Notes: generated by a model not told the origin, from the sequence alone. DNA of 64,000 nucleotides from Deltaproteobacteria bacterium (GCA_016177705.1 JACOUT010000003.1:124001-188000); one strand, 5' to 3'; shown: positions 42,654-51,958, numbered from the stretch's first letter. Numbers and translations: made by a program.

Positions 42654-44297
42654 ATGCGCGTGCTTCTGCTCTCCCTCCTCGGCCTCGCAACGCTGCTCAC
42701 CGCATGCCGCGACGAGGAGCTGACCAACCTCGCCGGCGGCGTCACGGGCCAAGTGTGTAACCCCGTCACTGGCCGACCCGCTGGCGGCGCCACCGTCACG
42801 GCCGACTGGGTGAACCCGTTCAACGACAAGCCCGGCAGCAAGGACACCACCGCCGACGAGAACGGCTTCTTCCGCATCGGCGGCATGCCGGTGACCACGG
42901 TCGGGCTCACCATCGCCAATGAGGAATTCGAGAACGAGCTGCAGGTGGACGTGGTGGCGCTCGAGGACACGCAGCTCACCGACCCGGCGTGCCGCGACCT
43001 GCCCGCCGAGCCCGGCATGGGCGAGCTGGTCGGGCAGATCTGCAACCGCCACACGGGCAGCTTCGTCACCGAGGGCACGGTCACGGTGCTGCTCGCGAGC
43101 GGCGAGGAGCTGGTGGCCGACATCCAGCCCGACGGCTCCTTCGTCATGCCCGACGTGCCGGTGGGCATCCACGTCGTCTACGTGCAGGCGCCCGGCTTCC
43201 AGAAGACCTACCAGATCGAGGTCACCGAGGGTGGGCAGACGCTGCTCGAAGACCAGGTGGTCGACTGCGAGCCGTACGACGAGCTCACCACCGGCATGAT
43301 CGTCGGCGCCATCTGCGGCCCCTCGGACACTGGCGGTGAGGGCGAGCCGCTCGCGGGCGCGCGCGTCTATGTAGTGCAGCCCATCGACGGCATCATCTAC
43401 GAGGACGAGACGCTGCCCGACGGCAGCTTCACCATCGCCGGCATCCCCACGCCGCAGGCGGGCCTGCAGGTGCGCGCCGAGAAGGGCGGCTTCGTCTACA
43501 CCTGGGACAATGTCGACGTCTTCTCGATCGCCGATGCGCCCGACGGCACCAACCTGACCGCCAGCGTCGGCTGCCAGGAGCTGGTGCCCGACGACGATCG
43601 CCGCTACCTCGTCGTGCAGGGCACCTTCGACAAGATCGAGCAGGTGCTCTCGCGCATGGGGCTGAACAACGTCGACCTGCTCGAGGGCGTACCGGCCGAT
43701 CCGAGCGAGCTGTGGTCGACGGCAGCGTTCTCGAACTACGAGACTCTGTCGAACTACGACGCGGTGTTCGTCAACTGCGGCATCTCCGAGACCGACCTGG
43801 TGCTCGGGCTCAACACCGCGGTCAAAGAGAACCTGCGCCGCTACATCCAGGAGGGCGGCTCGCTCTACGTCTCCGACTGGGCCTACGACCTGGTCGAGGC
43901 GGTGTGGCCTGATCGCATCGACTTCCTCTCCGACGACACGGAGAACTCGGCCGCCGAGCACGGCGAAGACGGCACCTACGCCGCCGACGTGCTCGAGCCG
44001 GGCCTGGCCGAGTACGTCGGTGCGGGCCGGGTCGACATCGGCTTCAACTTCGGCAACTTCGCCATCGTCTCGCAGGTGTTGAGCGGCGTGACCACCTACC
44101 TGCGCGCCGACGTCGGCTATCGCGTCAACGGTGGCGTCTCGACGCTGACCGACGTGCCCGTCACGGTCGGCTTCTCCGACGGCGCCGGCCGCGTCATCTT
44201 CACGTCGTTCCACCAAGAGAGCGATGACGCGGGCAACACCGAGATCCTCGACGGACCCGAGGACCTGGTGCTGCGCTACCTGATCTTCTCGCTGTGA
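42654..44297 (+). CDS. Lipoprotein with Cys-bracketed modules and amidotransferase-like C-terminus
   Basis: A 547-residue exported protein (C18, LLTAC). Its N-terminal half contains three modules like those of the VWA lipoprotein upstream; GQICNRHTG and PVGxHVV-type strands and the closing DCEPY are closely matched, so the two are paralogs. The C-terminal part (about 320-547: RYLVVQGTFDKIEQVL, DAVFVNCGISETDLVL, RRYIQEGGSLYVSDWAYD) resembles a class I glutamine-amidotransferase/ThuA-like fold. The ATG at 42654 is preferred to GTG 42645. It probably has a binding role at the cell surface. Confidence 0.75.
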   Translation: MRVLLLSLLGLATLLTACRDEELTNLAGGVTGQVCNPVTGRPAGGATVTADWVNPFNDKPGSKDTTADENGFFRIGGMPVTTVGLTIANEEFENELQVDVVALEDTQLTDPACRDLPAEPGMGELVGQICNRHTGSFVTEGTVTVLLASGEELVADIQPDGSFVMPDVPVGIHVVYVQAPGFQKTYQIEVTEGGQTLLEDQVVDCEPYDELTTGMIVGAICGPSDTGGEGEPLAGARVYVVQPIDGIIYEDETLPDGSFTIAGIPTPQAGLQVRAEKGGFVYTWDNVDVFSIADAPDGTNLTASVGCQELVPDDDRRYLVVQGTFDKIEQVLSRMGLNNVDLLEGVPADPSELWSTAAFSNYETLSNYDAVFVNCGISETDLVLGLNTAVKENLRRYIQEGGSLYVSDWAYDLVEAVWPDRIDFLSDDTENSAAEHGEDGTYAADVLEPGLAEYVGAGRVDIGFNFGNFAIVSQVLSGVTTYLRADVGYRVNGGVSTLTDVPVTVGFSDGAGRVIFTSFHQESDDAGNTEILDGPEDLVLRYLIFSL

Positions 44298-44301
44298 GCG
44301 C

Positions 44302-45165
44302 TCAGCGCAGCGCGAGGAAGAGCACGCCGCGTCCCTGGCTCGAGGCGAAGGGCGCGCGGTAGACGCCGCGCGCGCCGAGCTCGACCGCCGCGTGGCGCGC
44401 CAGCCGTTCGGCGCAGTGTTCGGGGCAGCCGAAGCTGCCTTCGGTGAGCGCGCGCAAGCCCCACGCACCGCTGCGCTGGCGCAGGCCGTCGATCGCGCGG
44501 CGCAGGCGCTCGGGCACCTGGTCGTTGGCGAAGCTCCACAGCAAACGCCGCGTCTCGGCGGACCAGGAGCCGAGCAGGTCGAAGGCGAGCGTCAGGTCGG
44601 GCCGAGCGTCGCCCGAGAACGTGGCGCTGCCCTGCTGCAGATCGATGGCGAATCGTGCCCTGCCGATGAGCAGCGCCTCGACTTCGGCCCGCTGCGCGCG
44701 CTCGCGCTCCTCGGTGGCGTTGAGCGCGGCGAACAGCGGGCCGGTCCACAACAGCCAGCGCAGCTCGCTCTTGTCGAAGCAGCGGGTCATCACCGCCAGC
44801 TCGTCGCCGCCCTCCGCCTGCGCCAACACCACGGTGCGCGCGCCGTCGTCGTCCTCTTCGATCTCGAGGTGGCCTGAGAGCACGCGCACGCCGCCCTGCC
44901 GCTCGGTGGCGTCGGCGAAGTCGCCCAGCACGTCGTTGATGCTGGCCAGCACCGCCGGGTCGTCGAAGCCGAGCTCCGGGCGCTTGGGCTGCGCCGGCCG
45001 CGCCTTGCCGCTCAGGTTGGTGAGCGCGGGTCGCGTGCCGCCGACGCCGGCCTCGAAGTCGACGCGCATCTGCCAGAGCGGCTCCGGGAACGAGAGCGCG
45101 ACCAGGTCCATCAGCTCGAGCAACAGCTCGTCGGGCGTGGCCTGGGGGGCGCTGTCCTCGGTCAT
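44302..45165 (-). CDS. Hypothetical protein
   Basis: A 287-residue soluble protein. No family is recognised with certainty; there is no signal peptide or membrane segment. It has an alpha/beta pattern with tryptophan-rich helices (SELRWLLWTGPLFAAL, TRRLLWSF) and a C-terminal FGCPEHCAERLARHAAVEL. It is convergent with the preceding lipoprotein gene (4 nt between stops) and divergent from the Tat amidohydrolase gene, sharing a 65-bp promoter region. Confidence 0.6.
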   Translation of the reverse strand: MTEDSAPQATPDELLLELMDLVALSFPEPLWQMRVDFEAGVGGTRPALTNLSGKARPAQPKRPELGFDDPAVLASINDVLGDFADATERQGGVRVLSGHLEIEEDDDGARTVVLAQAEGGDELAVMTRCFDKSELRWLLWTGPLFAALNATEERERAQRAEVEALLIGRARFAIDLQQGSATFSGDARPDLTLAFDLLGSWSAETRRLLWSFANDQVPERLRRAIDGLRQRSGAWGLRALTEGSFGCPEHCAERLARHAAVELGARGVYRAPFASSQGRGVLFLALR

Positions 45166-45218
45166 GGCGCGTCTGCCTTAGCACCGCGCGCGACGTCGCC
45201 AAGCGGGCGCTGGACGGG

Positions 45219-45224
45219 TAGCTT
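45219..45224 (+). promoter_or_regulatory. -10-like hexamer for a leaderless amidohydrolase transcript
   Basis: TAGCTT ends six bases before the ATG at 45231; no Shine-Dalgarno site is present. Confidence 0.45.
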
Positions 45225-45230
45225 TGCGCC

Positions 45231-46478
45231 ATGGCGCTCATGACGCGACGGCGCGCGCTGCTCGGACTCGGCACCCTCGCCGGCGGTGTGCTCGGCGCGC
45301 GCTGCGCGCTGCCGCACCTGTTGCGCCACGAGCCGCCGCGACCGCTCGAGGGCGCGTTGGCGGCCGAGGTCGAGACATGCTTTGCCGACGTCGACCGGAC
45401 CAAGCTGTGGGACGTGCACGTGCACCTGGTCGGGCGCGGCGTCGGCACGCAGGCGTTCGTCGGGCACGAGCTGACCAACCGCCTCGCCCTGTGGAAGAAC
45501 CTGCAATACGAGATCTACGCCGCCGCTGCCGGGCTCTCGACCGACGACGACACGCCCGACGCCGCCTACCTCGAGCGCCTGCTGGCCTTGCATCGGCTCG
45601 GCAACCCGCAGGGCAAGCTGGTGCTGCTCGCCTTCGACCAGTTCGTCGACGAGCAGGGCAACGAGGTGCCCGACAGGAGCGAGCTGTACACGCCGAACGA
45701 GTACGTGCTCGAGGTGGCGCGCAACCACCCGGACGTGGTGCCGGGCGCCTCGGTGCACCCCTATCGCACAGACGCGCTCGCGCGCCTGGAGCGCGCGCTC
45801 GACGGCGGCGCGCGCCTCATCAAGTGGTTGCCGAACGCCATGGGCATCGACCCGCGCGACGCACGCTGTCTGCCCTTCTACCGCGTGCTCGCCGAGCGCA
45901 AGGTGCCGCTGTTGACGCACACCGGCGACGAGCAGGCGGTCGACGCGCGCGAGGCGCAGGCGCTCGGCCACCCCGCGCGCCTCCTGCCCGCACTCGAGGC
46001 GGGCGTCACCGTCATCGCCGCGCACGTCGCCACCACCGGCGCCTGCGTCGACGAGCGCGCCACGCTCGCCGCCGACGTGGGCCCGCCGTCATGCTTCGAT
46101 GCGCTCCGCTCGCTGTTGCGCGACCCGCGCACCGAGGGCCGCCTGTTCGCCGACATCTCGGCCATCACGCAGGTCAACCGCGCGGGCGCGCACCTGGCCG
46201 AGCTGCTCATGGACACCGCGCTGCACGCGCGCCTGGTCAACGGCTCCGACTATCCGCTGCCCGCCATCGATCCGCTGGTGAGCACGCGCTACCTCGAACG
46301 CCAAGGCCTGCTGTCGAGCGCGCATCGCGCGCTGTGCAATCAGGTGTTCGCGCACAACCCGCTCCTGTTCGACTACGTGCTCAAGCGCAAAGTGCGCGTC
46401 CTCGCCGGTGGCGTCGAGCACCGCCTGCCACCCCGCGTGTTCGAGAGCGCGCGGCTGTTCGACGGGTCGCGCGCGTGA
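45231..46478 (+). CDS. Tat-exported amidohydrolase-family protein
   Basis: A 415-residue protein. The N-terminus (MTRRRALLGLGTLAGGVLGA) has a twin-arginine signal. The mature part is a metal-dependent TIM-barrel hydrolase: DVHVH (first metal pair), LIKWLPN (Lys), LLTHTGDE and IAAHVATTG (His), and NGSDYPLP (Asp). Substrate unknown. The next gene starts at GTG within its stop (GTGA), so the lipoprotein and enzyme are coupled. Confidence 0.82.
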   Translation: MALMTRRRALLGLGTLAGGVLGARCALPHLLRHEPPRPLEGALAAEVETCFADVDRTKLWDVHVHLVGRGVGTQAFVGHELTNRLALWKNLQYEIYAAAAGLSTDDDTPDAAYLERLLALHRLGNPQGKLVLLAFDQFVDEQGNEVPDRSELYTPNEYVLEVARNHPDVVPGASVHPYRTDALARLERALDGGARLIKWLPNAMGIDPRDARCLPFYRVLAERKVPLLTHTGDEQAVDAREAQALGHPARLLPALEAGVTVIAAHVATTGACVDERATLAADVGPPSCFDALRSLLRDPRTEGRLFADISAITQVNRAGAHLAELLMDTALHARLVNGSDYPLPAIDPLVSTRYLERQGLLSSAHRALCNQVFAHNPLLFDYVLKRKVRVLAGGVEHRLPPRVFESARLFDGSRA

Positions 46479-47407
46479 CCGGCCACCCGAGACCGACGTT
46501 CGCTTGTGCGCTGCTCGCGGGCGCGCTGCTCGCCTGCGCCACGCCGACGCGACGCGAACGCGCGCGCGAGCTGCCGGTAGGGCTCGTGCCCGCGGGCGCG
46601 CTGCTCGACGGCTGCACCGCCACCGACGACGACGGCCTGGTGCGCGCACGCTGCGACGACGACGTGGTGGTGTCGATGCTCACGCGCCGCGCCGGTGAGG
46701 AACCGCGCTACCGCGAGGAGGCCTTCGCGCTCGACGGCGCGGTGGGCGCGCGCATCGCGTGGGACCAGGTGGTGGTGCCCACCGAGGGGCCCTCGGGCCT
46801 GGTCGATCGTGCGCGCGTGCTGGCGCCGCTCGCCACGCAGCCGGTGGCGACCATGATCGGCGCGGTGCGAGGCGTCGGCGACAAGACGGTGCAGGAGGTG
46901 TGGTGCAGCTCGCGCACCGCGCCCGGCGATCGGCGCTGTCAGGAGCTGGTCGGCGCCGTGCTCGGCACGGTGCCGGGCGGGCCGGAAAGCGACGGCGGCC
47001 TCGGCGACGGCGTCCGCGAGCGGCGCGAGGCGCCATGGCGCGCCCCTCGACCGGGCGAGCCGGCCACCGTGTTTGGACGCGCGCTCTCCGTGCCGACGTC
47101 GTGTCGCGCCACGCCCCGCCCCGACGGAGGCGACGCCACCTGCGACGATGGCGCCACCATGTCGTGGCGCAAGCTGCGCACTATGGAGGAGGCGAGCGAG
47201 GCGCTGGTCGGTACGCTGGCCGCGCTCGACCTCACCGACGGTGCTGCCTTCCCCTGCACGGTGGCGGGTGAGGTCGGCCAATGCGAGGACCACGGCAACG
47301 CCGTGGCGGCGCTCGTCTACCTGGACGGCGCGCCCGTGGCGGTGGCGTGCTTCGCGCCCGAGGCCAAGGCGCACCCGCTGTGTGTCGCGCTTGTGCGTGG
47401 GCGCTGA
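46475..47407 (+). CDS. Lipoprotein of unknown function
   Basis: A 310-residue protein starting at GTG 46475, overlapping the stop of the amidohydrolase gene. The lipoprotein signal ends at C21 (LLAC). The mature part contains six or more cysteines and two similar halves (LTRRAGEEPRYREEAFALDG and LRTMEEASEALVGTLAALDL), but no known domain is recognised. It may anchor or assist the exported enzyme; this is inference. Confidence 0.68.
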   Translation: MTGHPRPTFACALLAGALLACATPTRRERARELPVGLVPAGALLDGCTATDDDGLVRARCDDDVVVSMLTRRAGEEPRYREEAFALDGAVGARIAWDQVVVPTEGPSGLVDRARVLAPLATQPVATMIGAVRGVGDKTVQEVWCSSRTAPGDRRCQELVGAVLGTVPGGPESDGGLGDGVRERREAPWRAPRPGEPATVFGRALSVPTSCRATPRPDGGDATCDDGATMSWRKLRTMEEASEALVGTLAALDLTDGAAFPCTVAGEVGQCEDHGNAVAALVYLDGAPVAVACFAPEAKAHPLCVALVRGR

Positions 47408-47437
47408 CCGGACCCAGCAGGGCGCGGCATCAACTGC

Positions 47438-47443
47438 TATCAC
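47438..47443 (+). promoter_or_regulatory. Extended -10-like element for a leaderless transcript
   Basis: TGCTATCAC (hexamer TATCAC with a TGC extension) ends six bases before the ATG at 47450. No Shine-Dalgarno site is present. Confidence 0.45.
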
Positions 47444-47449
47444 CCGGCC

Positions 47450-47920
47450 ATGAGTGCGCAGCTCATCGAACGTTTCTACACGGCCTTTGCTAACAAGGAC
47501 GCCGACGCCATGGCGCAGTGCTACGCGCCAGACGCGACCTTCTCCGATCCCGTGTTCAGGGACCTGCGCGGCACGCAGGTGACGGCGATGTGGAAGATGC
47601 TGTGCGCGCGCGGCGCCGACCTCGTGGTCACGCACCGGGACGTGGTGAGCGACGGCGCCGTCGGCAGCGCGCACTGGGATGCCCGCTACACGTTCTCGCA
47701 GACCGGGCGAAAGGTGCACAACGCGATCGACGCGCGCTTCACGTTCGCGAACGGCCTGATCGCGACCCACGTCGACCAGTTCGACCTCTGGCGCTGGACA
47801 CGCATGGCGCTCGGCCTGCCCGGGGTGTTGCTCGGCTGGTCGCCGCTGGTGCAGAACAAGGTAAGGGCAGAGGCGAGCAAGGGGCTCACGCTCTATGTGA
47901 AGCGCCACCGCCTTGGTTAG
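47450..47920 (+). CDS. SnoaL-like / NTF2-fold protein
   Basis: A 156-residue protein. IERFYTAFANKDADAMAQCYAPDATFSDPVF is the characteristic start of the SnoaL/NTF2 fold, and the remaining beta strands (GSAHWDARYTFSQTG, HVDQFDLWRW) agree. Members are isomerases or hydrolases, or binding proteins; this one is unassigned. Its stop overlaps the convergent SLC13 carrier stop. Confidence 0.82.
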   Translation: MSAQLIERFYTAFANKDADAMAQCYAPDATFSDPVFRDLRGTQVTAMWKMLCARGADLVVTHRDVVSDGAVGSAHWDARYTFSQTGRKVHNAIDARFTFANGLIATHVDQFDLWRWTRMALGLPGVLLGWSPLVQNKVRAEASKGLTLYVKRHRLG

Positions 47921-49365
47921 CCACCGAAGCCGAGCAGCGGGCACAGCACCAGCACCGACACCAACACCACCACGAAGCCGACGACGTCGAACAGCACGCC
48001 GGCCACCATCATCTGGCGCACCGTCACCTCGCCGGTGGCGTAGGCCATCGCGTTCGGCGCCGTGCTGATCGGCATCATGAAGCCGAACGACGCGCCGAGC
48101 GTGGCGCCGAGCAGCGCGGGCACTACGGGCGTGCCGGTCGCCTGCGCGAGCGAGATGGCGACCGGCACCATCAGCGTCGCGGAGGCCGTGTTGCTGGCGA
48201 GCTCGCTCAACACGAGCGCAGCAGCGGTGACCAGCGCGACCACGGCCCACGTCGACGACGCGCCGGTCGCCTGTACCATCGCCTCGCCCCAGATCTTGGC
48301 CAGGCCGGTCTTGTTGGCCAGGTCGCCGAGCAGCACGCCGCCGCCGAACAGCAGCACCGTGCCCCAGTCGATGCCGGCCGCCTCGCGCCAGGAGAGCGCG
48401 CGGCGCGGCGGCTCGCCCTTTCCTTGGATGGGCCAGAGGAACAACAGTGCGGCGGCGAGCAAGGCGACCACTTCCTCGGGCAGTCGCTGCTTCAGCACCT
48501 TGGCGAAAGAGACGCCGAACGCGTCGAGCACGCCGGGCAAGACCCACAGCGTGGCCGCCAGCACGAAGGCGACGAGCGCGGCCACCTCGCCGCGCGTCCA
48601 GGTGCGCGGCGCCAGGTCGACCGGCGGTGGTGCGTCGCCCGGGCGTACGCGGAACACGAGCGCGAGCAGCAGCCACATGGCCGCCAGCATCACCAGCGCG
48701 GGCGGCGTCGCCACCTTCGCCCAGTCGACGAAGCCAAACGCGATGGCGCCACCGACCGCCTCCGGCAGCTCCTGAATCGCGCGCATGCCGATCAGGTTCG
48801 GCGGCGTGCCCACCGGCGTGCACAGGCCGCCCATCGAGGCGCCCCAGGCGATGGCCAGCACCATGGCGGCGGCGTAGCGGCGGTCCTTGGTGGCTCGCGC
48901 GATCTGCAGCGCGATGGGCAAAACCACCGCGGTCGCCGCCGAGTTCGACATCCACATCGACATCAAGAAGGTGGCGCCCGACGATGCGCACAAGGAGCCG
49001 AGACGCCCGCGCGCATGCCGCGCCGTGGCGCGCGCGAAGCGGGCGCCAAGGCCATGCACGCTCATCGCCTCCGCCACCATGAAGGAGCCGACGAACAGGA
49101 ACAGGATGGGGTTGCCGAGCGCGGCGAACGCCTCCTTGGTGGTGGCGATGCCGAGCACCACGCTCATGGCGACGGCGGTGAGCGCAGTGACCGCCGGCGG
49201 GATCGCCTCCGTGATCCACAGGACCGCCGTGGCGGCGAACAGCGCCGCCAGCTTGCCGGCAGGGCCACCGTCGGAGAACAGCCAGACCAACGCCGCCGAC
49301 GTGGGCGCGCCCACCAGACCGACGCGCATGCGCCACACGTCGAACCGGGTCTCGCCCTCGGCCAC
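47917..49365 (-). CDS. SLC13/DASS-family anion:Na+ symporter
   Basis: A 482-residue carrier with about twelve membrane segments. Both SNT-type motifs are visible (MSNSAATAVVLPIA and LASNTASATLMVPV), together with the family signature GTPPNLIG. Such proteins import C4-dicarboxylates, citrate or sulfate with sodium. The ATG at 49365 is preceded by GGAGG. The end overlaps the stop of the SnoaL gene by 4 nt. Confidence 0.9.
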   Translation of the reverse strand: MAEGETRFDVWRMRVGLVGAPTSAALVWLFSDGGPAGKLAALFAATAVLWITEAIPPAVTALTAVAMSVVLGIATTKEAFAALGNPILFLFVGSFMVAEAMSVHGLGARFARATARHARGRLGSLCASSGATFLMSMWMSNSAATAVVLPIALQIARATKDRRYAAAMVLAIAWGASMGGLCTPVGTPPNLIGMRAIQELPEAVGGAIAFGFVDWAKVATPPALVMLAAMWLLLALVFRVRPGDAPPPVDLAPRTWTRGEVAALVAFVLAATLWVLPGVLDAFGVSFAKVLKQRLPEEVVALLAAALLFLWPIQGKGEPPRRALSWREAAGIDWGTVLLFGGGVLLGDLANKTGLAKIWGEAMVQATGASSTWAVVALVTAAALVLSELASNTASATLMVPVAISLAQATGTPVVPALLGATLGASFGFMMPISTAPNAMAYATGEVTVRQMMVAGVLFDVVGFVVVLVSVLVLCPLLGFGG

Positions 49366-49409
49366 GCTGCCTCCGCCGCGCGCGTTCTAGCACTGCGCCC
49401 GGCTCGGAG

Positions 49410-49415
49410 TAGGCT
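49410..49415 (+). promoter_or_regulatory. -10-like hexamer for a leaderless methyltransferase transcript
   Basis: TAGGCT ends seven bases before the ATG at 49423. The site lies between divergent genes; no Shine-Dalgarno site is present. Confidence 0.4.
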
Positions 49416-49422
49416 CGCCGCC

Positions 49423-50304
49423 ATGCAAGAGACCTCGCCGTCCCGCACCGCGGAGGTGGTGTGCCTGTTCCGCGCGCTTGAGCAGCGGCGCGAAGCCGCG
49501 GCGCGCATCCTCGACGACCCCTACGCGCACCTGTTCCTTGGGCGCAGCACCACCGCGGCGCTGCGCGCGGCCATGGCTGCCGGCCCGCTCGCCGAGCTGC
49601 CCGAGCGGTTCTTGCCCGGGCTCTCGGCCTTCGTGTTGGCGCGTCACCGCTTCATGGACGACGCGCTCGCGCGCGCGCTTGCCCGCACCGGCGACGAGCG
49701 CGTGCAGCAGCTGGTGGTGCTCGGCGCCGGCTACGACACGCGCGCCTGGCGCTTCGCCGAGGCGCTGGCGGGGCGGCCGGTGTTCGAGATCGACTTCCCG
49801 TCGACGAGCAAGCGCAAGGACGACATCGCAACCAAGACTGCGCGCAGCCTTCCCGGCACGGTGGTGCGGCGCGTGCAGGTCGACTTCTTGCGCGAGACCT
49901 TCGAAGAGCCGCTGGTGCGCGCGGGCTTCGTGCGCGGCGCCGCCACCTTCGTCGTCTGGGAGGGCGTGTCGATGTACCTGACGCGCGCGGCGGTGAAGGC
50001 GACGCTCGGCCTGGTGCGCACGCTGTGCGCGCCCGGCACCGAGCTGGTGCTCGACTGCTGGTTCCTGCTCGACGCGCCCGACCTGCGCGCCGCCGCGCAC
50101 CGCTTCTCGGCCAACCTGCTGCACTTGCTCGGCGAGCCGGTCTTGTTCGGCATCCACCCCGAGGACGTGGGCGCGTTCCTGGCGCGCGAGGGCTTCGCGC
50201 TCATCGACCTGGCCGACGCGGCGGCGCTGACGCAGCGCTACGTGCGCGACCAGCGGTCGGTGTATCCGGCGAACTTCGTGGTGCACGCGCGCAGCGCCGC
50301 CTGA
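49423..50304 (+). CDS. SAM-dependent methyltransferase (LCMT/PPM-like)
   Basis: A 293-residue class I methyltransferase of the leucine-carboxyl-methyltransferase-like group common in myxobacteria and actinobacteria. The SAM site is VVLGAGYDTRAWRF, followed by FEIDFPSTSKRKDD (acidic loop). EGVSMYLT and HPEDVGAFLAREGF complete the family pattern. The substrate is unknown; many members act on polyketides or other small molecules. Confidence 0.88.
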   Translation: MQETSPSRTAEVVCLFRALEQRREAAARILDDPYAHLFLGRSTTAALRAAMAAGPLAELPERFLPGLSAFVLARHRFMDDALARALARTGDERVQQLVVLGAGYDTRAWRFAEALAGRPVFEIDFPSTSKRKDDIATKTARSLPGTVVRRVQVDFLRETFEEPLVRAGFVRGAATFVVWEGVSMYLTRAAVKATLGLVRTLCAPGTELVLDCWFLLDAPDLRAAAHRFSANLLHLLGEPVLFGIHPEDVGAFLAREGFALIDLADAAALTQRYVRDQRSVYPANFVVHARSAA

Positions 50305-50321
50305 TGCGATCAGGTGGCCGA

Positions 50322-51782
50322 TCAGTTCGCCGCGAACACGACCTTGCCGACCTCTTGCTCCTCGTCGGACGCCTGCGCGCGCTCCTTCTGCAGCGCCTTC
50401 ACCTCCGCCTCGAGGTCGCGGAAGCGATAGGGAGCGTGGCCGGTGTCTTCAGCTTCCTTGAGGTCGATGTCGCCACCGAGCTCGACCACCTGGCGGCGTA
50501 GCGTCGACAGATCGGGCTCCTCGCCGGTGGCCTGTTGCCAGGCACCCTTGAGCTTGCCCTCGGTGACGCCCTCGCCCTTACCAGTCGCCTCGAGCACGGC
50601 CTTGAGCACCGCGCGTCGCCCGTTCTCTGCGGCCGCCTTCTTCTTGCGCGCGGCATCGGTGGCCCAGCGGTAGACGGGCATGGCGAAGATCAGCGCCGAG
50701 AACACGAACGGGATGATGCCGAAGATGAGCGGCGTGCCGTCGTACGGTAGCGGCGCCACCGGCACGATGCTCTTCCAGTGCTCGATGATGTGCAGCAGGC
50801 GATCGAACGTCAGGTTGGCCTTCATCGCGACCAGGCTCATCGCCAGGTTGAAACCGTTCAACAGCGTGATGGTCCAGTTGCTGCCGACGTCATTGCCGGT
50901 GATGAGGCGCGCCTTGACCTGCTCGCGCCACACCGGCGGCGGCGCCACCACGTGCCCGTGCTCTGCCGTGCGGCGCACGTCGGGGAACTCGTAGAAGATG
51001 GCGCCGTCGTCCGTGACCTTGACCTCGCCTTGGTAGTCGAGCATCAGCCGCGCCATCAGCGGGTCGGCCTCTTCGCGCGGCAGGCCGGTGACGCGCAAGA
51101 CGTCGCCGATGCCGATGCGGCCCTTCTGTGCCCGCATCTGCAACAGGATGCGCCGCTCGAGCTCGACCGCGTCGGGCTTCTTCTCCTCGGGGCCAAACAC
51201 GAAGCGGTTGACGCGCTGGTAGAACGGTGCCTTGCGCTCGCGCGGCTGCCCCCAGCTCCGGTCGTCCCAGACGTTGACGGCGGCGAAGGGCGAGAAGGGG
51301 TGGAAGGTCCACCACAGCGCCTCGAACATCACACGCAAGACAGCGCCGACCAGCGCGCCGCCGCGCTCGTCGCGCGTCGCGAGCGCGATGCCCACCGCCA
51401 GGAACACCAGCGCATAGCCGATCATCGCGATGGTGATCCAGGCGCGCAGCACGAACTTGCCGACGCCGAGCACGGTGCGCTTCACCTTGTCGATGGCGCG
51501 CGTGAGCCAGGGCTGCTTGGTGAACGGCAGCGACAGGCCGTAGGGGAAGTGAAAGAGCAACTCGCCCTTGTCGGTGGCCGACAGCGTGCCGCGATAGCGG
51601 GAGACCAGCGCGTGCAGCCCGGCCTCGGCCTCCCGCAGCGGCAGGCCGGCCGCGGTGGCGGCGTCGGCGATGGTCAGCTTGCTGCCCTTGCGCACCGACC
51701 GCTTGAGCGCCGCCTCGAGCAATGAGGCGGCCTCCTCGGTGGGACGGGTGAACACGTGCGACGTGGCCATCAGGAAAGACAT
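50322..51782 (-). CDS. Hypothetical membrane protein with two winged-helix-like segments
   Basis: A 486-residue protein without a recognised family. Residues 15-80 and about 215-275 look like winged helices (KLTIADAATAAGLPLREAEAGL; KGRIGIGDVLRVTGLPREEADPL). Membrane segments lie at about 108-135, 145-160 and 370-390. The C-terminus (about 395-480) is a charged helical domain. The repeated HTH-like parts next to membrane anchors suggest a regulatory or structural membrane protein, but this is an impression. Confidence 0.6.
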   Translation of the reverse strand: MSFLMATSHVFTRPTEEAASLLEAALKRSVRKGSKLTIADAATAAGLPLREAEAGLHALVSRYRGTLSATDKGELLFHFPYGLSLPFTKQPWLTRAIDKVKRTVLGVGKFVLRAWITIAMIGYALVFLAVGIALATRDERGGALVGAVLRVMFEALWWTFHPFSPFAAVNVWDDRSWGQPRERKAPFYQRVNRFVFGPEEKKPDAVELERRILLQMRAQKGRIGIGDVLRVTGLPREEADPLMARLMLDYQGEVKVTDDGAIFYEFPDVRRTAEHGHVVAPPPVWREQVKARLITGNDVGSNWTITLLNGFNLAMSLVAMKANLTFDRLLHIIEHWKSIVPVAPLPYDGTPLIFGIIPFVFSALIFAMPVYRWATDAARKKKAAAENGRRAVLKAVLEATGKGEGVTEGKLKGAWQQATGEEPDLSTLRRQVVELGGDIDLKEAEDTGHAPYRFRDLEAEVKALQKERAQASDEEQEVGKVVFAAN

Positions 51783-51873
51783 ACCCCCGAGCGGGCTACA
51801 AACAACCCGGCACTTGGTAGCGGCGGGCGCGGGCGGTTGCGTGGGCGGCTGCGCTCACCGATGCTCGCCTTGT

Positions 51874-51958
51874 GCCGGGGTGGCGAAATGGCAGCCGCAG
51901 CGGACTTAAAATCCGCGGAAGCGCGAGCTTCGTGGGGGTTCGAGTCCCCCCTCCGGCA
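51874..51958 (+). tRNA. tRNA-Leu(TAA)
   Basis: An 85-nt type II tRNA. The acceptor stem starts GCCGGGG, the anticodon loop is CTTAAAA (anticodon TAA), a long variable arm is present, and the T-arm is GGGGGTTCGAGTCCCCC. The 3' CCA is not encoded. No integrase lies next to it. Confidence 0.95.

Noticed and set aside
46373..49393. A 1000-residue open frame on the minus strand
   Set aside because: It covers parts of at least four better-supported genes on both strands and has low-complexity Arg/His sequence; shadow frame.
51874..51958. tRNA-Leu as another integration site
   Set aside because: No integrase, repeat or codon shift around it.
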